From contig NZ_JAAKZY010000106.1 of the NCBI RefSeq assembly GCF_011045015.1, positions 1-34,758 of the forward strand: 34,758 nucleotides of DNA, read 5' to 3'. This DNA comes from Streptomyces scabichelini (GTDB lineage: Bacteria > Actinomycetota > Actinomycetes > Streptomycetales > Streptomycetaceae). The notes beneath the pieces were generated by a model. The model ran no database searches, was not told the DNA's origin, and worked only from the letters and a program-made list of their open reading frames with translations. Of this stretch, positions 16,901 through 23,114 are shown piece after piece. The stretch's first letter is position 1, and every line of letters begins with the position of its first letter. The translations under genes and the position numbers were made by a program.

Positions 16901-17233
16901 AGTCAGCAGGAACGACGTCTGGTTCAGATCCACCCGCGCCGGAGGCGCCGGCGCCGGTTCGGGAGAGGCGTCCGGCAGCCCGTACTCCTCCTCGTACCGG
17001 CGGATCACCTCACCCACCGGCAGCGACGGCCACAACGTGGCCTCGCCGCTGTCACGCGCGATCACGAGCCGCGCCGCGCCTCCGTCGGAGCGCGGGCCGT
17101 CGGCCCGGTCCTCCGCCCAGACCACGAAACCGAGCTCGAACTCCCGTACCCGCACCTCACGATGCTGATACGAGGCCACATCACCGTTGATCCACTCTTC
17201 CGCGCGCTCCTGCGCCTGCGCGAAGGTCACCAT
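13940..17233 (-). CDS. Imm35-like / Pro-Gly linker / deaminase-like / SUKH-4 fusion protein
   Basis: 1097 residues. Residues 1-95 (from MVTFAQAQERAEEW) resemble the Imm35/YrhB-like immunity domain. Residues about 95-775 are a Pro/Gly/Ala-rich, collagen-like linker. Residues about 784-890 resemble a polymorphic-toxin nucleic acid deaminase domain: HPEW (His807, Glu809) and CELPGAYC (Cys836, Cys843) fit a zinc site, though the cysteines are six apart rather than two, a variant seen in some toxin deaminases (XOO2897-like). Residues about 910-1097 match SUKH-4 immunity proteins (VVAGLPTDMNPFFW, YLVMGSDFGKAICVQ, SLALLGRMWRLRFG). No signal peptide or membrane segment. The start ATG 17233 has GGGGGAG upstream and lies 7 nt after the preceding gene's stop, so it is the second gene of a leftward operon ending at a strong terminator. 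Its role may be intracellular conflict or a domesticated regulator; unproven. Confidence 0.82.
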   Translation of the reverse strand: MVTFAQAQERAEEWINGDVASYQHREVRVREFELGFVVWAEDRADGPRSDGGAARLVIARDSGEATLWPSLPVGEVIRRYEEEYGLPDASPEPAPAPPARVDLNQTSFLLTPPEWLQEAADRMGIPDRREGASTGSSGSSGGSSRPAGDSSGSSAGSSDGTGSRPAAASADAGAGAANGSARGGSSPSAARDSGAPSGPPGAPSAPGTPAAPGGGTSWPAAGGGADSGTGDGPGTPAAATPWAGTDTNAESGEDRSVPLPATVFAPPLSDADDGGTPPPAAPDAKTALMSGGSQLPRTAVSAQLDDEQGRATPGTPPPAASQRPGAPAPAGPQGAPPPGAPGTPPPGSSYGYPQGSGAAPGTPPPGAPQGSGAPGTPPPGSSYGYPQGPGAPAAGGPQGAPPPGAPGTPPPGSSYGYPQGPGAAPGTPPPGAPQGPGAPGTPPPGSSYGYPQGPGAAPGTPPPAGPNPPQPPGGPGAPGRPLPPNAGDIADAATSKAQSPPRGARGGGGVSTPPPPGAPGTPGARPGGTPPPSGPGAPGTPGGSGYVPTQFVSQLGPDGPEGSGAPGRPGAPQPPGAPNPPGGTPSGGVHHAATVFADPNQPGGSSGGPKPPGPPGAPGQPGAPGAPQPPGAPNPPGTPSGGVHHAATMLAGPGPGTPGPGAPGQGGPGVPQPPGAPGTPGAPQPPGAPNPPGGTPSGGVHHAQTVLSGPGPGPGPAGPGTPPPPQAPGMPPGAPGAPGMPPGTPQPMPGQPPMPGGSLPGQQPPAYGYPQQGQPTVGPGYQAVLRYRAQDGSEQQLIRRSAPGTPHPEWQILHELRAMNVPPQQVLELHTELESCELPGAYCARMIRESWPQARITSIAPYGTDHASRQQGMAQLIAHQGELHQVADGPARPAPVRAPLPPVQPSPPIPPEAIGQELAAAFGPGIFRFDQAAVSRQGVPPVVAHTLVVAGLPTDMNPFFWAQAQPGRPVPTLAELAQERGVQPAADAGSYLVMGSDFGKAICVQYGTANIVAVPVEAGPGGAPVPPQFVNTGLPEFARSLALLGRMWRLRFGLNQEQAGRWTVDFQAQLASLDPAALGSPESWWSVLLEQMWDGLL
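15881..16270 (-). repeat. ~195-bp tandem duplication inside the Pro-Gly linker
   Basis: Two near-identical blocks of about 195 bp (65 codons), roughly 15881-16075 and 16076-16270, each encode two SSYGYPQG peptides separated by GTPPPGAPQG-type sequence. The SSYGYPQG codons recur at about 99/96/99-nt steps. Indicates recent in-frame expansion of the linker. Confidence 0.75.
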
Positions 17234-17240
17234 CGGACGC

Positions 17241-18227
17241 TCACTCCCCCACCGAAGAGACGGACACGGCACGCGCGAAGCCGCCGTCCACCATCAGGTT
17301 CGCCACGGTCTCCAGCTCCGGCGGATTGCCCGCGAGCCGGCCCAGGAACTGGTCGAAGTCGTCACCACAGGGCAGCAACAGCCGCTGCACCCGCTCCGGC
17401 GGCGGCCACGCGTCCTGGTCCCGGGCGTCGTCGTACGCGCAGAACCAGACCGACCCGGCCCGCTCGCCCTTCACCTTCACCGCGAGCAGCCCGCCCTGTA
17501 CGAAGCCGACTCCCAGGTAGTCCTTGGTGAGGTGGTCGCGCAGACACTTGTTGACGTACACGAGGTCGTTGACGGCCGCCTCGTCCCGCACCGTGAAGAA
17601 CGGCTGGTCGACGAGCAGCCCGAGTTCGGCGTCCAGCGCGGCTCCCACGGGGGCACACCCGCCCGCCGCCTTCAAGAACGACCGGTAGGGACCCGGAAGC
17701 CGATACCCCAGGTCCTCCTCGACTCCCAGCACCTCCTGCTCGGTCACCGCGACCGACGTCTTCGGCAGTCCGAAGTGCACGGGCCGCGTCTCCTGCAACG
17801 GCCGCGTACCCCTCTTGTTCTGGTCGACGGCCGCCGTCGCGAGCCCGCCGTGATGCCGCAGCAGGGCCTTCACCTCGACCGGCACCAACTCGAGGCGCCG
17901 CGAACCCGGCACGTGGTGCCAGGTCCAGCCGTGCGGAGTCGCCACCGACGGGATGGTGTCCCACAGGTCGTGCCCCGCGGCCGCCATCGCCGCGTTCGCG
18001 GACACATAGTCCGTCAGCCGCAGTTCATCGACACCGAAGCCCTCGGGCGGCTCGGCGATCTCCGCCGCGGCACGCGCATAGACCGAGAAGTCGGGGTAGC
18101 CGTACTCGTCGACCCGTACACCCCTGGGGTGTCGGGCGGCCCGGACCGGGTCCGGAAAATGTACGACCTGCCCGGCATAGGCCGCGTTCGGCGGCGCGGC
18201 TTGCTGCCCGAGCCGACCTGTCGTCAT
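17241..18227 (-). CDS. WHH/HNH nuclease-like domain fused to SUKH-1 (SMI1/KNR4) immunity domain
   Basis: 328 residues. Residues about 42-130 carry the pattern of WHH-type HNH toxins: YPDFSVYA, then GWTWHH (His104-His105), LVP (114-116) and RHHGG (124-128). The His normally found four or so residues after LVP is Lys120, so the nuclease centre may be weakened. Residues about 164-298 are a SUKH-1 domain (VEEDLGYRLPGPYRSFLKAAGG, then LLVDQPFFTVRDEAAVNDLVYVN and VWFCAYDDARD), the fold that neutralises such toxins. Toxin-like and immunity-like domains are thus on one chain. ATG 18227 follows AGGGGG. It is first of the leftward pair and divergent from the YwqJ-type gene. No export signal is visible. 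Activity, target and partner are unknown. Confidence 0.82.
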   Translation of the reverse strand: MTTGRLGQQAAPPNAAYAGQVVHFPDPVRAARHPRGVRVDEYGYPDFSVYARAAAEIAEPPEGFGVDELRLTDYVSANAAMAAAGHDLWDTIPSVATPHGWTWHHVPGSRRLELVPVEVKALLRHHGGLATAAVDQNKRGTRPLQETRPVHFGLPKTSVAVTEQEVLGVEEDLGYRLPGPYRSFLKAAGGCAPVGAALDAELGLLVDQPFFTVRDEAAVNDLVYVNKCLRDHLTKDYLGVGFVQGGLLAVKVKGERAGSVWFCAYDDARDQDAWPPPERVQRLLLPCGDDFDQFLGRLAGNPPELETVANLMVDGGFARAVSVSSVGE

Positions 18228-18315
18228 GGCGGTTGCCCCCTGCGGCGTTCTGATTGGATCGCGGATGTCGACAGCCTATGCGGTTGTAAGACACCGGTCA
18301 CCGGGCCTCCGGTTT

Positions 18316-18408
18316 CGCACGGGCCGGGGGGTTCTCACTCGTACGGGCCGGGATGTCTCACTCGCACGGGCCGGGGTGTCTCACTCGTACGGGCCGGGCG
18401 GCCCCGGT
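18316..18408. repeat. 23-24-bp tandem repeat in the island's divergent promoter
   Basis: Four consecutive units begin at 18316, 18340, 18363 and 18386, each starting CGTACGGGCCGGG or CGCACGGGCCGGG; the first three end in TCTCACT and the fourth diverges. They lie in the 342-nt gap (18228-18569) between the divergent toxin/immunity genes, 89-182 nt from either start. Likely operators for a shared regulator or a variable spacer. Confidence 0.8.
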
Positions 18409-18569
18409 TCCGTGACCTGCCGTCACCCTGCCGTGACCGTGCGACGAAGAACGGGCGTGTCGTGCTGCCTCAGCTTCCGCACCAGCCACGGAGTTTGGCA
18501 CTCTGTCCCCGCACCGGGGGGCGGTGACACCAGCGGCTGCCGCCGCGGGGAAGGGGAGGAAGCAACATC

Positions 18570-19073
18570 ATGAGCGCCACGCACACCGGCACATCCGGCG
18601 ATCCCCGGGTCGGCTGGAGCAGCACCGAGAGACCCCACGCGCCCGCCCTCCTGCATCGCAGGGACGGCATACTCCCCACCGTCGCCGCGGCCCTCTCCGT
18701 ACGCGGCGCGACCCTCACCGGCACGGCCGCACGCGGCGACCAGCTGCCCGAGCTCCACCCCCTCGTACGGGACTTCCTCGACACCCTGACGAGCGGCCAG
18801 CGCGACCGCTTCACCGGCCGGTGCGCCGAGACGATCCTCATCTCGCGGCACCTCAGCGCGATCGACGCGGCCCGCTCCAAACGGGCCGCCCGCAAACCCA
18901 TGACCAACGGCGAAGCCCGCAAGTCCCTCAAGAGCGCCAAGCTCACGGCCCGCCGCATCCGCGAGGACGGCGACCCGCTCCACGGCAGCTTCGCCGCACC
19001 CTGCCGCTCCTGCACCGCGCTCAGCGCCCACTTCGGCGTACGCATCGTCGACCCGACGACACCGGAGGCGTGA
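18570..19073 (+). CDS. YwqJ-type putative nucleic acid/nucleotide deaminase
   Basis: 167 residues. The zinc-deaminase signature is complete: CAE (Cys85, Glu87) in FTGRCAETILISRHL and PCRSC (Pro144, Cys145, Cys148) in AAPCRSCTALSAHFGVRIVD. Between them RSKRAARKPMTNGEARKSLKSAKLTARRIREDGDPLHG is the family's usual basic stretch. YwqJ-type domains are otherwise toxin modules at the C-terminus of secreted polymorphic toxins; here the domain stands almost alone with a 55-residue lead and no export signal. ATG 18570 has GGGGAGGA at good distance. The next gene, a SUKH-3 protein, is 126 nt downstream and is its probable immunity partner. Substrate (cytidine or adenosine in DNA, RNA or nucleotide) unknown. 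Confidence 0.87.
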   Translation: MSATHTGTSGDPRVGWSSTERPHAPALLHRRDGILPTVAAALSVRGATLTGTAARGDQLPELHPLVRDFLDTLTSGQRDRFTGRCAETILISRHLSAIDAARSKRAARKPMTNGEARKSLKSAKLTARRIREDGDPLHGSFAAPCRSCTALSAHFGVRIVDPTTPEA

Positions 19074-19159
19074 GCCTTCCCACATCTACGCGCATATTCA
19101 TACACACGTGCCCATACGCGCGTACGAAGAGGCGAAGAGACACCGACAGACAGAACAAC

Positions 19160-19190
19160 AGACGGAACAGACGGAACAGAACAGACGAAC
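19160..19190 (+). repeat. Short purine-rich direct repeats ahead of the SUKH-3 gene
   Basis: AGACGGAAC is duplicated at 19160-19168 and 19169-19177 and followed by shorter AGAAC/AGACGAAC echoes, giving a nearly C/T-free unstructured leader in the 126-nt gap. It may keep the region upstream of the weak AGGGC ribosome binding site single-stranded. Confidence 0.55.
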
Positions 19191-19199
19191 GTAGGGCCG

Positions 19200-19697
19200 A
19201 TGCACGCCGACCGCACCACCTCCACGACCCGCTTCCCCGGACCCGTCGACGCCGCGCTGCGCGCCGCCGGATGGCAGCCGGGCCGCTGGGACATAAAGCA
19301 GGCCGAGATCTGGGCCGACGCCATGCGCGGCCACGAGTCCCCGGCCGGCCACCGGCACGCCGTGTTCCCGGCGGCCGTGGAAGCGTGGGCGGAGTTCGGC
19401 GGTCTCCACGTCCCCGTCTCGGGCCCCGGCCGGCAGATCGCCCCCTCGCCCCTCCACCTCGACCCCCTGCACGGCCTCCACATGGCCCGCACCCTCGCCG
19501 ACCTGGGCCGCGCCCTGGACACCGAGGTCTGCCCCCTGGGCGAGGAATCCGAAAGCCGCGCACTGCTGGCCATCGACGCCGAGGGCCGCGTCTACACCCT
19601 CGACCACACGGGCGACTGGTTCCTGGGCCCCGACATCGACCAGGCCCTGACCGGCCTCATCTCGGGCATCGAGCCGGTACGCCTGACAACCGGCTGA
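19200..19697 (+). CDS. SUKH-3 family immunity protein
   Basis: 165 residues matching the SUKH-3 group: an N-terminal VDAALRAAGWQPGRW, a central AAVEAWAEFGGLHV, EVCPLGEESESRALLAIDAEGRVYTLDHTGDWFLGPDIDQALTGLISG near the C-terminus. SUKH domains bind and inhibit toxin domains, usually nucleases or deaminases. It follows the YwqJ-type deaminase on the same strand, so it most likely restrains that enzyme. ATG 19200 has only a short AGGGC ribosome binding site, so translation may be modest or depend on the purine-rich leader. No signal peptide; cytoplasmic. Confidence 0.87.
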   Translation: MHADRTTSTTRFPGPVDAALRAAGWQPGRWDIKQAEIWADAMRGHESPAGHRHAVFPAAVEAWAEFGGLHVPVSGPGRQIAPSPLHLDPLHGLHMARTLADLGRALDTEVCPLGEESESRALLAIDAEGRVYTLDHTGDWFLGPDIDQALTGLISGIEPVRLTTG

Positions 19698-19740
19698 CGC
19701 TGCAACCGAACCTGCTGAAGCTTCTGAACCTGCCGTCCTC

Positions 19741-19757
19741 GAGGCGGTCTCAGCCTC
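19741..19757 (-). terminator. Weak hairpin between SUKH-3 and kinase genes
   Basis: GAGGC (19741-19745) pairs with GCCTC (19753-19757) in the 65-nt convergent gap between the SUKH-3 gene and the histidine kinase gene. Short stem and no clear T-run, so only a weak candidate. Confidence 0.3.
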
Positions 19758-19762
19758 GGCTC

Positions 19763-21076
19763 TCAGCCCTCGGCCGGAATCACCGCGGACACCCGGAATC
19801 CACCCGCATCCGTCGGCCCCGACACGAACACCCCACCCAGCGCGACAACCCGCTCCTTCATCCCCAGCAAGCCGTTCCCCCCGCTCGGCAGCCGCGCGTC
19901 CGACGCCGCCTCCGGCTCCGGCGGAGGCTCGTTCTCCACCTGCATCGCTATCTCCGACGAACGATGCGCAAGACGCACATGCGTCTTCGCACCCGCCGCA
20001 TGCTTGTGGACGTTCGTCAACGCCTCCTGCACGACGCGGTACGCGGTCTGCTCCACCTCCGGCGCGTACGCCCGGGAATCACCGTCGACCGACAGGTCCA
20101 CGGCCATACCGGCGGCCGCCGACTGACCGAGCAGCTCATCGAGATCGTCCAGGCACGGCCCGTCGCCGCCCTCGTCGTCAACGGCCCGGGACGCCGCCGC
20201 GGCCGCCGCGGCCCCCACCGCCGCGAGCGGCGTCGAGTGAATCCGAGGCGCCAGAGAATCCCCCGCCCGCAGCACACCCAGCATCTCCCGCAACTCCGTG
20301 AGCGCCTGCCGCCCCATGTCCCCCACGAGAGCCGCGTTCTTCACCGCTTTCTCCGGATCCTTCCGGGCAACGGCCTGGAGGGCGGCCGCATGCACGACCA
20401 TCAGGCTCACCCGATGCGCGACAACGTCGTGCATCTCACGGGCGATCCGCGTCCGCTCCTCGTTCCGCGCCCACTCCGCACGCTCCTCTGCCCGCTCGGC
20501 CAGCAACTGCAACTCCCGCTCCAGGGAATCGGCCCGCTCCCGCAGGCTCTCCATCAGCCGGCGCCGCGCGCCCACGTACAACCCGAGCAGTACCGGCGGA
20601 GCGGTCAAGCCCAGTGAGGTCGTCAGCGAAAGGAACGGCACAGCCCACTCGCCGAACGCCACATCACCGCGCACCACACCCTGATGCGCCCGCACGAACG
20701 TGACGATCAGCACCCCGACCATCGACATCGACGCCAGCGCCCCGATGATCCGCCGCGGCAACTCGGACGCGGCCAGCGTGTAGAGCCCGACGAGCCCCAT
20801 CAGATAGCCCATCGCGGCAGGCGTGATCGCGATCGACACAAGAACGACAGCAATCGGCCACTTGCGACGCAACAGCAGGGTGGCCCCCGCGAACAGTCCG
20901 AATACCACCCCTACCGGCGTCGCCAACCCCGCGTCGCGCGCGAACGCAATCCCTTCGATCCCGCATTCGACAGCGGAGGCCAACGCGAGCCCTCCGTCGA
21001 GCAACGCGCTACGCCACCTCGCCCACCACCACGGCCCTGTCATGGCCGCGGTGTGGTCTTCCCCCGTCGTGGTCAT
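19763..21076 (-). CDS. Orphan NarL-type sensor histidine kinase
   Basis: 437 residues. Several membrane helices span about residues 25-170 with no sizeable extracytoplasmic domain, so the stimulus is probably sensed in or at the membrane. A HisKA_3 dimerisation domain carries the phospho-acceptor His216 (EERTRIAREMHDVVAHRVSL). The C-terminal HATPase has an N-box EALTNVHKHA (351-360) and a G-box GGNGLLGMKER (399-409). An acidic, Ala-rich insert lies at about 281-315, between the dimerisation and ATPase domains. ATG 21076 has GGAGG upstream. No response regulator is next to it, so its partner is elsewhere. The gene is convergent with the SUKH-3 gene, but no functional link can be shown. Confidence 0.92.
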   Translation of the reverse strand: MTTTGEDHTAAMTGPWWWARWRSALLDGGLALASAVECGIEGIAFARDAGLATPVGVVFGLFAGATLLLRRKWPIAVVLVSIAITPAAMGYLMGLVGLYTLAASELPRRIIGALASMSMVGVLIVTFVRAHQGVVRGDVAFGEWAVPFLSLTTSLGLTAPPVLLGLYVGARRRLMESLRERADSLERELQLLAERAEERAEWARNEERTRIAREMHDVVAHRVSLMVVHAAALQAVARKDPEKAVKNAALVGDMGRQALTELREMLGVLRAGDSLAPRIHSTPLAAVGAAAAAAASRAVDDEGGDGPCLDDLDELLGQSAAAGMAVDLSVDGDSRAYAPEVEQTAYRVVQEALTNVHKHAAGAKTHVRLAHRSSEIAMQVENEPPPEPEAASDARLPSGGNGLLGMKERVVALGGVFVSGPTDAGGFRVSAVIPAEG

Positions 21077-21305
21077 GCCTCCAGCCTACGGGCGTCCGCC
21101 CGTGGTTTTCCGGCGAGTTTCCCGCACTGGCCTACACCACACAGCGCAATCGAACAGAAACGAAACCGGCCGGAATCCCTCAGGGCTCGGCCGCCGCCAG
21201 ATCCGCGACGAGCTCCGGGGTCCACAACAAGGAGATCCACCAGCTTGTATCGTCGTGTGGAAGGTGCCTGGTGCGGCATAGTGTTGGGTGCCTGCCCGGC
21301 GACCT

Positions 21306-21326
21306 GGCCGAATGTCCGGTTCGGCC
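21306..21326. other. Dyad just upstream of tRNA-Gln
   Basis: GGCCGAA (21306-21312) and TTCGGCC (21320-21326) are perfect inverted arms around 7 nt, ending 8 nt before the tRNA. Could be a tRNA 5'-leader hairpin or a regulatory site. The rest of the 258-nt gap 21077-21334 shows nothing I can assign. Confidence 0.4.
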
Positions 21327-21334
21327 GGGTTCAG

Positions 21335-21406
21335 TCCCCCGTGGTGTAATTGGCAGCACTGTGGCTTTTGGTGCCATCTGTCCGGGTTCGAGTCCTGGCG
21401 GGGGAG
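21335..21406 (+). tRNA. tRNA-Gln (anticodon UUG)
   Basis: 72-nt cloverleaf: acceptor TCCCCCG/CGGGGGA with discriminator G, D arm GTGTAATTGGCAGCAC, anticodon stem GTGGC/GCCAT around the 7-nt loop TTTTGGT (anticodon TTG at 21368-21370), T arm CCGGG-TTCGAGT-CCTGG. CCA is not encoded. It decodes CAA and CAG (by wobble) and lies directly upstream of glmU, with a strong terminator hairpin between them. Confidence 0.96.
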
Positions 21407-21419
21407 CCTTGCTCGGTCC

Positions 21420-21445
21420 GGGGCCTGACCACCAAGTCAGGCCCC
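21420..21445 (+). terminator. Terminator hairpin after tRNA-Gln
   Basis: A perfect 10-bp stem GGGGCCTGAC (21420-21429) / GTCAGGCCCC (21436-21445) with loop CACCAA, 13 nt after the tRNA and about 100 nt before glmU. No long T-run, as is common in this GC-rich group. Confidence 0.8.
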
Positions 21446-21547
21446 GCTCACATTTCCCCCGCACAACGCCCCGGTATCCTGCCGATGTCCGCACCCCAAA
21501 GACATTCCAGTAAGACATCGCAGTCATCGAAGCCGAAGGGCAAACCC

Positions 21548-22996
21548 GTGAGCGCCATTCGCCCGGCAGCCGTAGTCGTTCTTGCAGCGGGTGAGGGCAC
21601 CCGTATGAAGTCGGCCACACCGAAGGTTCTGCACGACATCTGTGGCCGTTCCCTTGTGGGGCATGTGCTCGCCGCCGCGCGGGAGTTGGAGCCCGAGCAG
21701 CTGGTCGTCGTCGTGGGGCACGCGCGGGAGAAGGTCGCCGCGCATCTCGGGGAGATCGACCCGAGGGTGCGTACGGCCGTGCAGGCGGAGCAGAACGGCA
21801 CCGGGCACGCCGTGCGCATGGGGCTGGAGGAGCTGGGCGGCGGTGTCGACGGGACCGTGGTCGTGGTCTGCGGGGACACTCCCCTGCTCAGTGGTGAAAC
21901 GCTCCGCCACCTCGCGGCCACGCACTCTGCCGACGGGAATGCCGTCACCGTGCTGACTGCCGAGGTTCCGGACGCGACGGGTTACGGCCGCATCGTGCGC
22001 GACGGGGCCTCGGGGGCCGTGACGGCGATCGTCGAGCACAAGGACGCGAGCGAGTCGCAGCGGGCGATCCGTGAGATCAATTCGGGTGTCTTCGCCTTCG
22101 ACGGGCAGCTGCTCGCGGACGCGCTCGGGAAGGTGCGGACCGACAACAGTCAGGGTGAGGAGTACCTCACGGACGTGCTCGGCATTCTGCGCGAGGCCGG
22201 GCATCGTGTCGGGGCGTCCGTGGCCGGTGATCATCGCGAGATCGCGGGGATCAACAACCGCGTGCAGCTGGCGGAGGCCCGTCGCATCTTCAACGACCGG
22301 CTTCTCCATCGGGCCATGCTCGCCGGGGTGACGGTCGTCGACCCGGCGACCACCTGGATCGACGCCACCGTCACGTTCGAGCAGGACGCGATCGTGCACC
22401 CGGGTACGCAGCTGCATGGCGCCACGCATCTCGGTGAGGGTGCGGAGGTCGGTCCCAACTCGCGGTTGAAGGACACGCAGGTCGGTGCGGGGGCCCGCGT
22501 GGACAACACGGTGGCGGACGGTGCCGAGGTGGGGCCGCAGGCGAATGTGGGGCCGTTCGCGTATCTGCGTCCGGGTACGCGGCTCGGGCTGAAGGCCAAG
22601 GTGGGTACGTACGTCGAGACGAAGAACGCGTCGATCGGCGAGGGGACGAAGGTTCCACATCTGTCGTACGTGGGTGATGCGACGATCGGCGAGTACTCCA
22701 ACATCGGTGCCGCGAGCGTGTTCGTGAACTACGACGGGCAGGAGAAGCACCACACGACGGTGGGGTCGCATTGCCGTACGGGTTGCGACAACATGTTTGT
22801 GGCACCTGTCACGGTCGGGGATGGTGCGTACACCGCGGCGGGTTCGGTCATCACGAAGGATGTGCCGCCCGGTTCGCTGGCCGTGGCCCGTGGTCAGCAG
22901 CGGAATATCGAGGGCTGGGTGGCGCGGAAGCGTCCGGGGAGTGCGGCCGCGAAGGCGGCGGAGGTGGCTTCTCGGGAGGCCGAAAGTGAAAGGTGA
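21548..22996 (+). CDS. glmU: Bifunctional GlcNAc-1-P uridyltransferase / glucosamine-1-P acetyltransferase
   Basis: 482 residues. GlmU acetylates glucosamine-1-phosphate and couples the product to UTP, giving UDP-GlcNAc for peptidoglycan and other envelope glycans. The N-terminal pyrophosphorylase domain has VVLAAGEGTRMKSATPK (about 10-26) and the GYGRIVRD loop. The C-terminal half is a left-handed beta helix of hexapeptide repeats (AEVGPNSRLKDTQVGAGARVDNT, GPFAYLRPGTRLGLKAKVGTYVETKNASIG). GTG 21548 is preferred for its AAGGG ribosome binding site and because MSAIRPAAVVVLAAGEG matches the family's N-terminus; an in-frame ATG at 21485 would add 21 residues. prs follows 118 nt later on the same strand; a C-terminal Ala/Lys/Glu-rich tail extends beyond the conserved fold. 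Confidence 0.96.
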   Translation: MSAIRPAAVVVLAAGEGTRMKSATPKVLHDICGRSLVGHVLAAARELEPEQLVVVVGHAREKVAAHLGEIDPRVRTAVQAEQNGTGHAVRMGLEELGGGVDGTVVVVCGDTPLLSGETLRHLAATHSADGNAVTVLTAEVPDATGYGRIVRDGASGAVTAIVEHKDASESQRAIREINSGVFAFDGQLLADALGKVRTDNSQGEEYLTDVLGILREAGHRVGASVAGDHREIAGINNRVQLAEARRIFNDRLLHRAMLAGVTVVDPATTWIDATVTFEQDAIVHPGTQLHGATHLGEGAEVGPNSRLKDTQVGAGARVDNTVADGAEVGPQANVGPFAYLRPGTRLGLKAKVGTYVETKNASIGEGTKVPHLSYVGDATIGEYSNIGAASVFVNYDGQEKHHTTVGSHCRTGCDNMFVAPVTVGDGAYTAAGSVITKDVPPGSLAVARGQQRNIEGWVARKRPGSAAAKAAEVASREAESER

Positions 22997-23114
22997 CCGG
23001 AAATCGGCACGTCTGCGACGGCGTACCGTGATAGGTGCACATCCGCACACCCAGCTGAGAGCTCCGAGTTAATCGCTCGACGACCGGCTGAGACACCTCT
23101 GAGGAGACAGTGCT

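Noticed and set aside
18316..18408. CRISPR array
   Set aside because: Units are contiguous with no unique spacers, and no cas gene is near. The same holds for the arrays at 10570-10620 and 31505-31662.
13940..19697. Type VII or contact-dependent secreted toxin locus
   Set aside because: No WXG100, LXG, RHS or signal-peptide region, and no secretion genes nearby; the domains are in cytoplasmic-type proteins.
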